Virus record (IMG/VR): IMGVR_UViG_3300030382_004258
Location: 1-44,452 of that record
Direction: 5' to 3' (one strand)
Source of the DNA: a virus
Length of the DNA: 44,452 bases
The notes below the pieces were generated by a model, which saw nothing but the letters and a program-made list of their open reading frames with translations, was not told the DNA's origin and did not search any database. Position numbers and translations under genes: made by a program. Below, one piece after another: positions 15,086-22,596 of this stretch (its first letter is position 1; each line of letters opens with the position of its first letter).

Positions 15086-16062
15086 TGGCTATCTATCAAG
15101 CAGTTGAAGAAGGAGTGGGAAGAAAGCAAAAGCTTTTTGATCTTCTTAAAGAAGGTAAAATAGGTGATCTCCAGACCTTCTATCCAGGATATGGATACAG
15201 ATTTAATGCATTTGCATTTATAAAAGTAAGTAATAAGACTTTAAATGTATATGCATATGATAGATCCTGGTATGAACGTGATCATCATACAGTATCAATA
15301 GCAAAAGTTACAAAAGATGGCTTACATATGAATGCTTATCGTGGAAGATGGAGAAATCAAGGTCATCATATTGGTGATTATGCATATTGGTTTAGAGGTT
15401 TCTTGAATCTTGGAATGATAAGTAATGTCAGTTTAAGACATCTTAGGTTATATACTTTAATGAATTGTAATGGAGAAGAAGTTGCAACTTACTTTCCTTT
15501 AAAGATTGACTGGGCTGGTAACTTGATAGGTAGAATTCCTAAAGAGGCTATAAAGAAAGCTGCTGATGCTCATACTGAAGATAGAAGAATCATAAATAAC
15601 AGTGCTAGATCTAATTACCAGAATACAAGAGTAGTTCGTTTGATGAAATTAGCTAAATCCACAGATAACTGGGATAAGTTAAAGACTTCAGACATATTCT
15701 GTTTAACTAATGTAGCCAAGAGAACAGAACTCATTGAACATTTTGGTATGGATAAGATTCTTGGAACCTTAAATCATGAAGTTGTGAATAAAGATGAAAT
15801 TGATGGAAGAAAGTATGAACTTCTAAGGTTTGCAATGCCAGATACAAGAAGAATGCAAGGTCAGACTGATAGGACTATTCCAATTACAAGACCAGTAACA
15901 TATTTGAAGATGATTAATCCTTCTACAGGTGAAAGTTGTGTTGAAGGAGTTCCAAACAATAAAATTGAATGGAAAACAGAAATCAATATGAATACTGTTA
16001 GAGATGCTCTTGCTTGGAGAGATGGTGATGATACATACAATGTACCAGTTACGTTGACTTAA
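15085..16062 (+). CDS. DUF6745-like protein, partner of HGEVTGHxH protein
   Basis: 325 residues. The C-terminal third has 'KILGTLNHEVVNKDEIDGRKYELLRF', then 'TYLKMINPSTGESCVEGVPN' and 'VRDALAWRDGDDTYNVPVT', the order of the end of DUF6745 proteins as I recall them (R/K-Y-ELL, PSTG, VP, A-AW). The N-terminal part is Tyr/Trp-rich and has no motif I can name. Coupled to the preceding gene by a stop-start overlap. Function unknown; a search would settle the family. Confidence 0.5.
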   Translation: MAIYQAVEEGVGRKQKLFDLLKEGKIGDLQTFYPGYGYRFNAFAFIKVSNKTLNVYAYDRSWYERDHHTVSIAKVTKDGLHMNAYRGRWRNQGHHIGDYAYWFRGFLNLGMISNVSLRHLRLYTLMNCNGEEVATYFPLKIDWAGNLIGRIPKEAIKKAADAHTEDRRIINNSARSNYQNTRVVRLMKLAKSTDNWDKLKTSDIFCLTNVAKRTELIEHFGMDKILGTLNHEVVNKDEIDGRKYELLRFAMPDTRRMQGQTDRTIPITRPVTYLKMINPSTGESCVEGVPNNKIEWKTEINMNTVRDALAWRDGDDTYNVPVTLT

Positions 16063-16069
16063 ATGAAGG

Positions 16070-16102
16070 GAGGGAGTAGGTAGAAAGTTTGCTTACTCCC
16101 TC
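16070..16102 (+). promoter_or_regulatory. 11-bp intergenic stem-loop
   Basis: GAGGGAGTAGG (16070-16080) pairs with CTTACTCCCTC (16092-16102), with one G-U; loop 11 nt. It begins eight bases after the DUF6745-like stop. The GGAGTAGGTA core (16073-16082) is the same as in the pseudoknot at 12960. There is no clear T-run, so processing or mRNA protection is more likely than termination. Confidence 0.5.
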
Positions 16103-16152
16103 AATAATCCTTGTTTAAGATAACGTTATTGTGTATATTCCAAGACTAAATA

Positions 16153-16320
16153 ATGGATGAAGACAGGATTTGCAGCCAAGTAATACAAATATACCTTAAA
16201 TTATATTTAAAGTATAAAAAGGTTGGTGTTGGTAATAAAACTCCTGAAGGACATTTAGTCACAAAAGAAGCAATACAGAAGTTCTCCAAAAGACTTCAAA
16301 AGTACTTAGCTTTACAATAA
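16153..16320 (+). CDS. 55-aa basic protein (uncertain)
   Basis: An ATG frame giving MDEDRICSQVIQIYLKLYLK... with a helical, Lys-rich C-terminus. There is no clear ribosome binding site before it, which lowers confidence. It occupies the 322-base gap between the DUF6745-like gene and the Sak4-like gene. Confidence 0.4.
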   Translation: MDEDRICSQVIQIYLKLYLKYKKVGVGNKTPEGHLVTKEAIQKFSKRLQKYLALQ

Positions 16321-16384
16321 AATAACCCAGATAAATAGCTCTCTATGGGCTATCTATCTCTAAAAATAGAAAAAAGGAGCAAAA

Positions 16385-17146
16385 ATGAACAAGATTCTCA
16401 TGTTCGATACGGAAGCAGGATCACATACATTGGGAGGTGAACTTGATATAAAAAAGATGTTCAACTGTCCAGTATTAAAACCTTCTACATTTGATGCTTT
16501 TGGTAAAACTATCCAAGAGTTATTTGAATTAAAAGAAGTAGTTGTTAAAAAAGATATTACTGATACATTAACTATAGATGAAGTTCAGCATCATACTGTA
16601 CCAAAGAATGGTACAAATATAGATACAGTAATCATTGATTCATTCTCAGAGTTAGCTAAGAAATATCAAAGATCTTTAACAGATAAGAATGGAATGATGC
16701 AGATGCAATCTTGGGGTAAGTTAAAGAATACATTAGATAAAACTCTTGAATTTCTTACCAAGATGCCTGGAATGCTAGTAGTGACATGTCATAGTAAGGT
16801 TGAACAATTAGAAGATGGCAGAACTAGGATTAAACCATATATAGATGGTAGTACCAAAGATGATATGAGTAAATGGTTTGATTTTGTATTCTATACATAT
16901 ACTAAGAAGAATGGTGCTAAACAGGATTATATGTGGAGAACTGGACATACTGAAGTATATGAACATGCTAAAGATAGAACTGAATTACTTCCATCTGACA
17001 TGAAACAAGATTTTCAGCCAGTAATTCAAGCTGCTAGAGATAAAGGATTCAATAATGTAAGAATTCTAATCATTGGTAGCCCAGGTACTGGAAAAACAAA
17101 GAGTTTATCAACATTAATAAATAAAGGAGAAGAAAATGGCAATTAA
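16385..17146 (+). CDS. circularly permuted Sak4-type RecA-like ATPase
   Basis: 253 residues. In Sak4/AAA_24 recombinases the order is Walker A, then 'hhhDTE', Walker B and an 'AKDR' segment. Here the protein starts at the second strand (KILMFDTEAGS, 3-13), continues through Walker B DTVIIDSFSE (80-89), 'LVVTCH' (131-136) and AKDRTELLPSD (195-205), and ends with Walker A GSPGTGKT (231-238) only 15 residues from the stop. All motifs are present once, in rotated order, with a binding site AAAGGAG. Expected role: single-strand annealing or recombination with the next protein, an SSB-like one, whose start overlaps by 11 bases. Confidence 0.78.
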   Translation: MNKILMFDTEAGSHTLGGELDIKKMFNCPVLKPSTFDAFGKTIQELFELKEVVVKKDITDTLTIDEVQHHTVPKNGTNIDTVIIDSFSELAKKYQRSLTDKNGMMQMQSWGKLKNTLDKTLEFLTKMPGMLVVTCHSKVEQLEDGRTRIKPYIDGSTKDDMSKWFDFVFYTYTKKNGAKQDYMWRTGHTEVYEHAKDRTELLPSDMKQDFQPVIQAARDKGFNNVRILIIGSPGTGKTKSLSTLINKGEENGN

Positions 17147-17681
17147 AACAGTAACTGGTGGTGTAGGTGGTGCTGATTTTACACCTGGATGGAAAGAACT
17201 AACAATTAAGAATGCTAAATATGGTACGTATAATACTAATAAGTATATTGATATCTGGTTTGAAGATTATCCAGAAAACTTAAACTGTCGTGCATATGAA
17301 GCTATCAACAAACAGACTAAAGAAGAATTTCGTATTGCTAATTGGTTCAAGTTTGCTAATGCTGGTATTCAAGAAGTCATAGATAATGGTTCTAAAAAGC
17401 CAGTAATTACATATGATGATGACCCAGGTAATTTAATAGGAGCTAAGATCAATGTATTCTTTTACAAAGAAAAAGGTAAAGATAGTGATCGTGAGTATTC
17501 TCGTATATGGCGTGAACCTGCTCCAACTGTAATGGAAACAGATCAAATGGTATATACTGAAGGAGATTGTATTTATTGGATGAATAGAGCTGAAAGAAGC
17601 TATCTTAACTATAAAAGCGTTAAGAATGGTGCATCAAGTTCAATGCCAACAGATAAAGCTTCAAACGAAGTACCTTTCTAG
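17136..17681 (+). CDS. SSB-like single-strand DNA-binding protein
   Basis: 181 residues, beta-rich, beginning MAIKTVTGGVGGADFTPGW and ending ASNEVPF, a tip like the acidic -PF peptide with which SSB proteins recruit partners. Phage Sak4 genes are commonly beside an SSB gene, and this one overlaps the Sak4-like gene by 11 bases. The DUF669 family is an alternative. No zinc site is visible. It would coat single-stranded DNA during replication and annealing. Confidence 0.62.
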   Translation: MAIKTVTGGVGGADFTPGWKELTIKNAKYGTYNTNKYIDIWFEDYPENLNCRAYEAINKQTKEEFRIANWFKFANAGIQEVIDNGSKKPVITYDDDPGNLIGAKINVFFYKEKGKDSDREYSRIWREPAPTVMETDQMVYTEGDCIYWMNRAERSYLNYKSVKNGASSSMPTDKASNEVPF

Positions 17682-17690
17682 GTTAACACT

Positions 17691-17750
17691 GAAAGGCTGG
17701 CAATCGGTATATTAGCCAACCCTAATTACCCACAGCTTTGTCAGCCTTTC
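17691..17750 (+). promoter_or_regulatory. 9-bp intergenic stem-loop
   Basis: GAAAGGCTG (17691-17699) pairs perfectly with CAGCCTTTC (17742-17750), closing a 42-nt loop with its own small pairings. It fills the gap after the SSB-like gene and ends 17 bases before the next start. Confidence 0.5.
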
Positions 17751-17767
17751 TCCTACTTGGAGATATT

Positions 17768-17968
17768 ATGATATATGATTACATAGAAAAGTTTGCAATA
17801 GCACAATCTATTTTAGGAGTAGATAAAACTATTGAAGTAAAAAATAGAGTTATAGGTAAAATGCCTTTAGCAAAGGCTGAAATACATGAACTTGATAAGA
17901 TAGTACGTATATTAAGAAAACAGTATTTAAACTCAAAGTTTTTTAAAGGTGAAAAAAAAGGGAGATAA
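17768..17968 (+). CDS. 66-aa hypothetical protein
   Basis: The ATG at 17768 (MIYDYIEKFAIAQSILGVDK) has TTGGAG seven bases upstream and is preferred to an earlier in-frame ATG at 17738, which lies inside the stem-loop. Helical, Lys-rich. Located between SSB-like and winged-helix-like genes; no family recognised. Confidence 0.6.
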   Translation: MIYDYIEKFAIAQSILGVDKTIEVKNRVIGKMPLAKAEIHELDKIVRILRKQYLNSKFFKGEKKGR

Positions 17969-17971
17969 TAA

Positions 17972-18226
17972 ATGAAAAGACCAACAGTAAGAAAACACAT
18001 TGAAAGTATGATTAAATGGTATTGGGACAATAGAAAAGTAAGTTTCCGTACTAGACATATACAAGGTCTCTCTGAAAGAGGAGAACAACTATTTGGAAGA
18101 AGGTTAGGTTCTCCATCTACATATGATAGAGTGTTCAGAGAAATGAAGGCTGATAACTTAATCAATGTGAGAGAAAAGAAGACTAATACCGATTCTATAT
18201 GGCATTTGGAGGGACATAAGTTATGA
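17972..18226 (+). CDS. 84-aa winged-helix-like protein
   Basis: Pattern of a small winged helix: three helices (IESMIKWYWDN, RTRHIQGLSERGEQ, SPSTYDRVFREMKADNLI) followed by a short hairpin (NVREKKTNTDSIWHL). The 'STYDRVFREMKADNLI' part looks like a recognition helix. Phage relatives often sit beside primase genes. Ends in an ATGA overlap with the primase gene. Probably binds DNA; target unknown. Confidence 0.6.
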   Translation: MKRPTVRKHIESMIKWYWDNRKVSFRTRHIQGLSERGEQLFGRRLGSPSTYDRVFREMKADNLINVREKKTNTDSIWHLEGHKL

Positions 18227-19947
18227 TATATAAAGAGTTTGCATTTTCACTAACAAACCGTCATCACTTCTTTCCTCCAAGTAAAACCTCATCCTTCTAT
18301 AACATAGCTTCAGATACATTCATGTCCTTATGGGATTATGATGAAGATGTAGTTGAATATGTGAGAGAGAAGAAGAGTCTTTCTGGTTATAGAGGCGTAT
18401 TGTATATGCCAGATGAGTTTATACTGGATGTTGATGGAGCTAACTTACAGCATGCTAAAGATCTAACTTTAGGATTGTTGCAATTGTTAGATGTACCAAC
18501 TCAAGTATACTTCTCAGGAGAAAAAGGATTTCATGTACATATATCCAGTTCTGCTTTTAAGTGGAAACCATGTCATGATCTCAATTTAAGAGTAAAGCAT
18601 GTATTAAAGAATAAAGGTGTATATGAATATGCAGATCCTCTGGTAATAGATAGAGTAAGATTAATCAGAATTCCTAATACATTAAAGATACATTCTGGAT
18701 ATTGGAAAGTTCCAATTAAAGAAAGTGAACTAAGAGATATAGATGAGCAATGGTTAGACTTAAATGCTTCAAAGCCAAGAGATAAGTTTGACTTTAAAGA
18801 GATAGAAACTGATGCTGTGTTTGATGTATCAGTATCTTTACCAAAAGCCAAGTTTGTATCTCAGAGTAGGAATGCTACATCTAATGAATATGTATGTATT
18901 CAAAGGATAATGGAGACTGTACCTCAAGGATTCAGGCATAAAGCTGCACTAACCTTAGGATCTCATTTAAGAATAAGATTTCCTGAAGATTCTGTAAGAA
19001 TATTTATGGAACATTGGAGAACTAAGATATCATCAGATGAACATCCATTTACTGAAGCTGAGATGGATCAAATACTACAATCAGTATATAATGCTAATAA
19101 TGGAGAAGGATATAACTTTGGATGTCATTCAGAAGTAAAGGATAGACTTTGTTCTTCAGAGTGTAAGCTCTATAAATCAAAGAAAGCCATAGGTAACTAT
19201 GATGTTAGTGATTTAGAACAAGAGTTAATAAGATTCTATACTAAAAATGATGAACCATTAGATATAGGTAAGATATATCAACAAAGCTTTCCTATATATC
19301 CAGGTGAAACATTATTACTGACTGCTCCTCCAGAATCTATGAAATCAATGCTTATATTCAATTGGCTGTTAGCTTTTGAAAAGAAAGCATACTTCATGGA
19401 GTTTGAAATGTCAAGAAAGCAAGTCATTGAAAGAATATCAATGATACATAATGGATGGAACAGAGAATATCTACAGTCTCATTATAAAGCTGGAAAGAAT
19501 GGACTTCCAAGTTTAAATCATATTAAGTTTGATTTTGAGCCATGTTTTCCATGGGAGATTCAAAAGAAGCTTGATGTATTGAACTTTAAACCTGAAGTCA
19601 TATTCATAGATCATTGTGGATTAATGAAATCCAGGTTTAGAGATGAGATATCTAAAGATAAGGATATATCTGAAGGTATAATGAATCTTTCTAAAGATCT
19701 TAATTGTATTGTAATTGGTATATGGGAGTTATCTAAAGATGCATTCAGAAATGGAATAGATGTAGCAAGTCCTTCTGGATCATTTAGAGTTTCCTATAAT
19801 GCTAATAAGATACTTGCATTAAGACCTATTAGAGATGGTAGTGGTTCAATAGAACATCTTGAACTTAGTACATTGAAGAATAGAGAACAGGAAAGATTAA
19901 ACTGTAGATTGGATATAGATCCAAAGAAGAATGGGAGAATCTTATGA
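18223..19947 (+). CDS. PrimPol-type primase-helicase fusion
   Basis: 574 residues. The N-terminal archaeo-eukaryotic primase has its three motifs: FILDVDG (66-72, D69 and D71), SGEKGFHVHI (98-107) and VIDRVRLIRIPNTLK (141-155). A Cys cluster (GCHSEVKDRLCSSECKLY, about 315) may bind zinc. The C-terminal RecA-like helicase has Walker B VIFIDHCG and a late 'ELSTLKNREQ', but Walker A reads TAPPESMKSML, lacking the usual glycines. It would unwind and prime the phage DNA, leaving synthesis to a host polymerase as none is encoded here. It follows the winged-helix-like gene with a 4-base overlap. Confidence 0.85.
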   Translation: MIYKEFAFSLTNRHHFFPPSKTSSFYNIASDTFMSLWDYDEDVVEYVREKKSLSGYRGVLYMPDEFILDVDGANLQHAKDLTLGLLQLLDVPTQVYFSGEKGFHVHISSSAFKWKPCHDLNLRVKHVLKNKGVYEYADPLVIDRVRLIRIPNTLKIHSGYWKVPIKESELRDIDEQWLDLNASKPRDKFDFKEIETDAVFDVSVSLPKAKFVSQSRNATSNEYVCIQRIMETVPQGFRHKAALTLGSHLRIRFPEDSVRIFMEHWRTKISSDEHPFTEAEMDQILQSVYNANNGEGYNFGCHSEVKDRLCSSECKLYKSKKAIGNYDVSDLEQELIRFYTKNDEPLDIGKIYQQSFPIYPGETLLLTAPPESMKSMLIFNWLLAFEKKAYFMEFEMSRKQVIERISMIHNGWNREYLQSHYKAGKNGLPSLNHIKFDFEPCFPWEIQKKLDVLNFKPEVIFIDHCGLMKSRFRDEISKDKDISEGIMNLSKDLNCIVIGIWELSKDAFRNGIDVASPSGSFRVSYNANKILALRPIRDGSGSIEHLELSTLKNREQERLNCRLDIDPKKNGRIL

Positions 19948-20138
19948 TGCAAATAACTAAATGGCTTTCTCCAGATCAAACGCCATATGGAGAAAAAAGA
20001 ACACTAAGACAATGGTGTGAACAAGAATGCAGAGATATAGAAAGAAGAACTGGTAGAAAATGTATCATTAGAGAAGAAGCTGGTGGACGTATAGCTGTAT
20101 TTAAACTTAGAGAAAAGAAAGGAAAAAGAAATGAATGA
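19944..20138 (+). CDS. 64-aa basic protein, paralogue of the 10.9-kb protein
   Basis: Starts at ATGATG overlapping the primase stop. MMQITKWLSPDQTPYGEKRT... shares spaced positions with the 55-aa protein at 10929 (TKWL, P, TG-KCII/V, RIAV/I). The C-terminus is Lys/Arg-rich. Next to primase and DUF932 genes, so probably a nucleic-acid-binding helper; unproven. Confidence 0.6.
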   Translation: MMQITKWLSPDQTPYGEKRTLRQWCEQECRDIERRTGRKCIIREEAGGRIAVFKLREKKGKRNE

Positions 20139-20895
20139 TTTAACTCTTCACTGTGGTGCACAGAAAGTACTTCTCAGTGATCTTAGTAAGGTTCCATTAC
20201 CAGAAGAAACCAGAACATATAAACCAGTTTCTCATTTTGATTTAGTTGCAAACACAACTAGCATGGGAGATATGTTCCTTCAAAACCAAGGATATGAATT
20301 AGAAAGTCAGAATTATGCCCTTGGTAGAAAAGGAAAACATATGTTCTTTAATCTTAACTATAAGAAGCTTACAACTACTGGTCAAGACACTACTGGCCTA
20401 ACCATAGGCGGAAGAAATAGTTATGATAAGAGTACTACAATAGGAATAGCTGTAGGAATGCGTGTATTTATCTGTGATAATCTTGCATTCTCAGGTGATC
20501 AAGTTACATATCTCAGAAAGCATACTGGGAATGTATATGATGACTTAGAAGTTATTCTAATGCGTACTATGAAGAATGCTGATACTGAATTCAAAAGGAT
20601 GGAATATGAATCTAAAGGTATGAAGAATATAAGCCTAACAGATAATGAAGCTTATAGGAAATTAGGAGTACTCTTTGGCAATGATATTCTCACTCCAAGA
20701 CAACTTCCTGTTGTAAAAAAAGAATGGAAAAAGCCTCAACATGAAGCATTTAAAGAGAGAAACATGTGGTCTTTCTACAATGCATGTACTGAAGCTTTGA
20801 AATCTTCTCCTCCTAAAGATATTCTAACACGTCATACTAAACTACATAAGATGTTGTGTGGAAGAGGTGGAACAGGATTAGTAGCATCAGCTTAG
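20131..20895 (+). CDS. DUF932-like protein
   Basis: 254 residues with the landmarks of the DUF932 family of phages and plasmids: 'GGRNSYDKSTTIGIAVGMRVFICDNLAFSGD' (about 93-122), then a His/Thr 'RKHTGNVYDD' and a helical C-terminus. The family is usually found near recombination and replication genes, as here; its biochemical role is not established. Overlaps the previous gene by eight bases; followed by a stem-loop. Confidence 0.72.
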   Translation: MNDLTLHCGAQKVLLSDLSKVPLPEETRTYKPVSHFDLVANTTSMGDMFLQNQGYELESQNYALGRKGKHMFFNLNYKKLTTTGQDTTGLTIGGRNSYDKSTTIGIAVGMRVFICDNLAFSGDQVTYLRKHTGNVYDDLEVILMRTMKNADTEFKRMEYESKGMKNISLTDNEAYRKLGVLFGNDILTPRQLPVVKKEWKKPQHEAFKERNMWSFYNACTEALKSSPPKDILTRHTKLHKMLCGRGGTGLVASA

Positions 20896-20902
20896 AACTT
20901 TA

Positions 20903-20930
20903 TAGAGGGGTGGAATTATCTGCCCCTCTA
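20903..20930 (+). promoter_or_regulatory. 8-bp intergenic stem-loop
   Basis: TAGAGGGG pairs perfectly with CCCCTCTA, loop 12 nt, eight bases after the DUF932-like stop and 11 bases before the next start. A GC-rich stem without a T-run; may stabilise upstream mRNA. Confidence 0.55.
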
Positions 20931-20941
20931 ATTAAGGAGAA

Positions 20942-21142
20942 ATGATGGTAGTAGTTACAGTAAAATTAACAGAAGAAGAAATTGATGCAATTCTTATATA
21001 CATTTCTAAAGGTGCTACATCTGATAGATCTAAACAATTAAAGAAGGATTTCCAGGGGATTAAAGACTGGATAGATGAAGCAAAAGAAAGAAGAATTGCT
21101 GAAATGAAAGGAGAACCAAATGATAGAGATAATAAAAGTTGA
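20942..21142 (+). CDS. 66-aa hypothetical protein
   Basis: ATGATG with AAGGAG six bases upstream; MMVVVTVKLTEEEIDAILIYI..., helical, with a charged second half. Its end overlaps the next micro-gene. No family recognised. Confidence 0.6.
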   Translation: MMVVVTVKLTEEEIDAILIYISKGATSDRSKQLKKDFQGIKDWIDEAKERRIAEMKGEPNDRDNKS

Positions 21143-21227
21143 ATTATTTATAATAATGCAGATAGCTGTAGGGTTGATTATATATACTCTATGGAAAGCG
21201 AGAAAACAAAATGATACAAACAAGTAA
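21120..21227 (+). CDS. 35-aa single-span membrane peptide
   Basis: Starts inside the end of the previous gene with AAAGGAG seven bases upstream. One hydrophobic helix (LFIIMQIAVGLIIYTLW, about residues 9-25) with a basic C-terminus, giving a type N-out/C-in small membrane peptide by the positive-inside rule. Overlaps the next start by 17 bases. Could affect the host membrane. Confidence 0.55.
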   Translation: MIEIIKVELFIIMQIAVGLIIYTLWKARKQNDTNK

Positions 21228-21411
21228 ATTAAAGAAAGCATTTCATGATGAAGGATTGCAATTACCAATCTCAACAATTAATATTCTTGATGATAAAATA
21301 AAACGTATTGTCAGCAGATGGATTAAGAATACTAAAGATGGTAATGTAAAGAGATTAACTCCAGAATTAGTATGGGTTGCATATGGTTCAAAAATACCAA
21401 ATTGCAGCTAG
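21211..21411 (+). CDS. possible histone-fold small protein
   Basis: 66 residues. The order of helices and loops resembles a single histone fold: a short helix (TSKLKKAFHDEG), a loop with 'LQLP', a long central helix (ISTINILDDKIKRIVSRWIKN), then a basic loop 'DGNVKRLTPEL' like the 'RKTV-PEDV' at the end of archaeal histones. It has a basic surface and would dimerise on DNA. The resemblance is by eye only; other small helical folds are possible. It lies 430 bases before a SET-domain gene. Confidence 0.45.
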   Translation: MIQTSKLKKAFHDEGLQLPISTINILDDKIKRIVSRWIKNTKDGNVKRLTPELVWVAYGSKIPNCS

Positions 21412-21425
21412 AAAGGAAGTAATAT

Positions 21426-21698
21426 ATGATATTAGAAATAGGGAATTGGGTGAAAGTCAAAGATGATGATGAATACTATGAAATATTATCAATCGATAAT
21501 GAAGCAGCTCAATTCATGTTAAGTGACATAACAGGTCATAAGTATGCAGCTTTTAAAAGAGAAATAGAAAGAGTTGTTACTAATGAAGAACTATATGGAT
21601 ATAAAAAGGAGAAATCAAATGGTAAACAAAAAAGTACAAAAAAGTGGAAAGAAGGATGGAGAGAAAGAATCAACTTCAAAAAAGACAAAGGAAACTAA
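21426..21698 (+). CDS. 90-aa protein with Lys-rich tail
   Basis: ATG with AAAGGAAG eight bases upstream. The N-terminal 55 residues look like a small beta barrel (ILEIGNWVKVKDDDEYYEIL), and the last 35 are Lys-rich. The end overlaps another gene by 80 bases in a different frame. SH3-like or nucleic-acid binding is possible; no family recognised. Confidence 0.6.
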   Translation: MILEIGNWVKVKDDDEYYEILSIDNEAAQFMLSDITGHKYAAFKREIERVVTNEELYGYKKEKSNGKQKSTKKWKEGWRERINFKKDKGN

Positions 21699-21843
21699 AT
21701 CAATGGATCTATTTGAAGTAATGGATGAAATCTTAAAGATTAAAGATCAGATAATATCTGTTAAAGAAGATATGATTAACATATCTGATAGTCTAAGAAA
21801 TAGATTGGAAAAACTAGAAACCAGGATAGGTATGCCAAGATGA
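21619..21843 (+). CDS. 74-aa Lys-rich/coiled-coil protein, overlapping
   Basis: The ATG at 21619 has AAAAGGAG seven bases upstream and is the likely start; it lies inside the previous gene in another frame. A Lys/Ser/Thr-rich head (first 28 residues) precedes an amphipathic coiled coil from MDLFEVMDEILKIKDQI on. A second ATG at 21703 could give only the coiled coil. Ends overlapping the SET gene start (ATGA). A Lys-rich tail beside a lysine methyltransferase gene is notable. Confidence 0.55.
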   Translation: MVNKKVQKSGKKDGEKESTSKKTKETKSMDLFEVMDEILKIKDQIISVKEDMINISDSLRNRLEKLETRIGMPR

Positions 21844-22139
21844 AGTCATATAGACCATTACCAGACTATCTTACAATTAAAGAATCAGAGATAGATGGTC
21901 TTGGTCTATTTGCCACTGAATGTATAAATCCAGGCATGGATATAGGAGTAACACATATACATAGATGGGAAGATATTGTACGAACTCCACTTGGTGGTTT
22001 TATTAATCATTCTAAAGAACCTAACTGTGTACTTGTTAGGAAAGATAAAAGTTCAGAATCAAGATTAATGACAATTAAACCAATCTTAAAAGGAAAAGAA
22101 TTAACACTTAAATATGAAATGTACGAGGTAAAAAAATGA
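21840..22139 (+). CDS. SET-domain protein-lysine methyltransferase
   Basis: 99 residues, a minimal SET domain. Motifs: IDGLGLFATECINPG (18-32) as the AdoMet-binding GxG strand, GGFINHSKEPNC (52-63) as the NHxxxPN motif, and GKELTLKYEMY (85-95) as the GEELxxxY end with the catalytic Tyr. Pre-SET and post-SET zinc parts are absent, as in other bacterial and phage SET proteins. It would transfer methyl groups from AdoMet to lysines of a phage or host protein. Overlaps both neighbours by four bases, so it is coupled to the Lys-rich protein upstream. Confidence 0.85.
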   Translation: MKSYRPLPDYLTIKESEIDGLGLFATECINPGMDIGVTHIHRWEDIVRTPLGGFINHSKEPNCVLVRKDKSSESRLMTIKPILKGKELTLKYEMYEVKK

Positions 22140-22390
22140 TACACATAGAAATGAAAGATGACTACACTCAAACTACATATTATTATGGTTCTGCAAATGG
22201 TAAAGATTTTACAGTTGTATGCTATTATGATAGTAATGCTGATTATTGGGAGATTAAAGAGATTACATGGACTAATGAAGACTTAAGTACATTACCTTTA
22301 AGTAAAACAGAAGATAAGATTAGAGATTTTGTAAATAAATGGTTATTCGATAAACCAAAGGAAGAAGAGGAAGCAAATGGGACTGTTTAA
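22136..22390 (+). CDS. 84-aa acidic hypothetical protein
   Basis: Overlaps the SET gene by four bases. Beta-rich N-terminus (IEMKDDYTQTTYYYGSANG) with many Tyr, acidic C-terminus (KPKEEEEANGTV). May be a partner of the SET protein through coupled translation; no family recognised. Confidence 0.6.
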   Translation: MIHIEMKDDYTQTTYYYGSANGKDFTVVCYYDSNADYWEIKEITWTNEDLSTLPLSKTEDKIRDFVNKWLFDKPKEEEEANGTV

Positions 22391-22592
22391 AGATATAACA
22401 ATAGATAATGACAAGTTTGATACTATAGTCAATGATCTAGACAATCACACAGAAACAGATGAAGAATTCTGTAAGGTATTTACAGAAAGAGTATTCAATA
22501 CATTCGGATGTAAATATACTAACAAAGGTGTGGTTGAAGAGTATGAAGATAGGTATGTTGATAATAAGATTAACATACTCAAAGGTAAATAA
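22377..22592 (+). CDS. 71-aa acidic hypothetical protein
   Basis: ATG within the end of the previous gene, with GAAGAAGAGGAAG upstream. Helical, acidic, with one Cys pair (residues near FCKVF and FGCKY). No motif. Followed by a structured element. Confidence 0.6.
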   Translation: MGLFKDITIDNDKFDTIVNDLDNHTETDEEFCKVFTERVFNTFGCKYTNKGVVEEYEDRYVDNKINILKGK

Positions 22593-22596
22593 GTTT

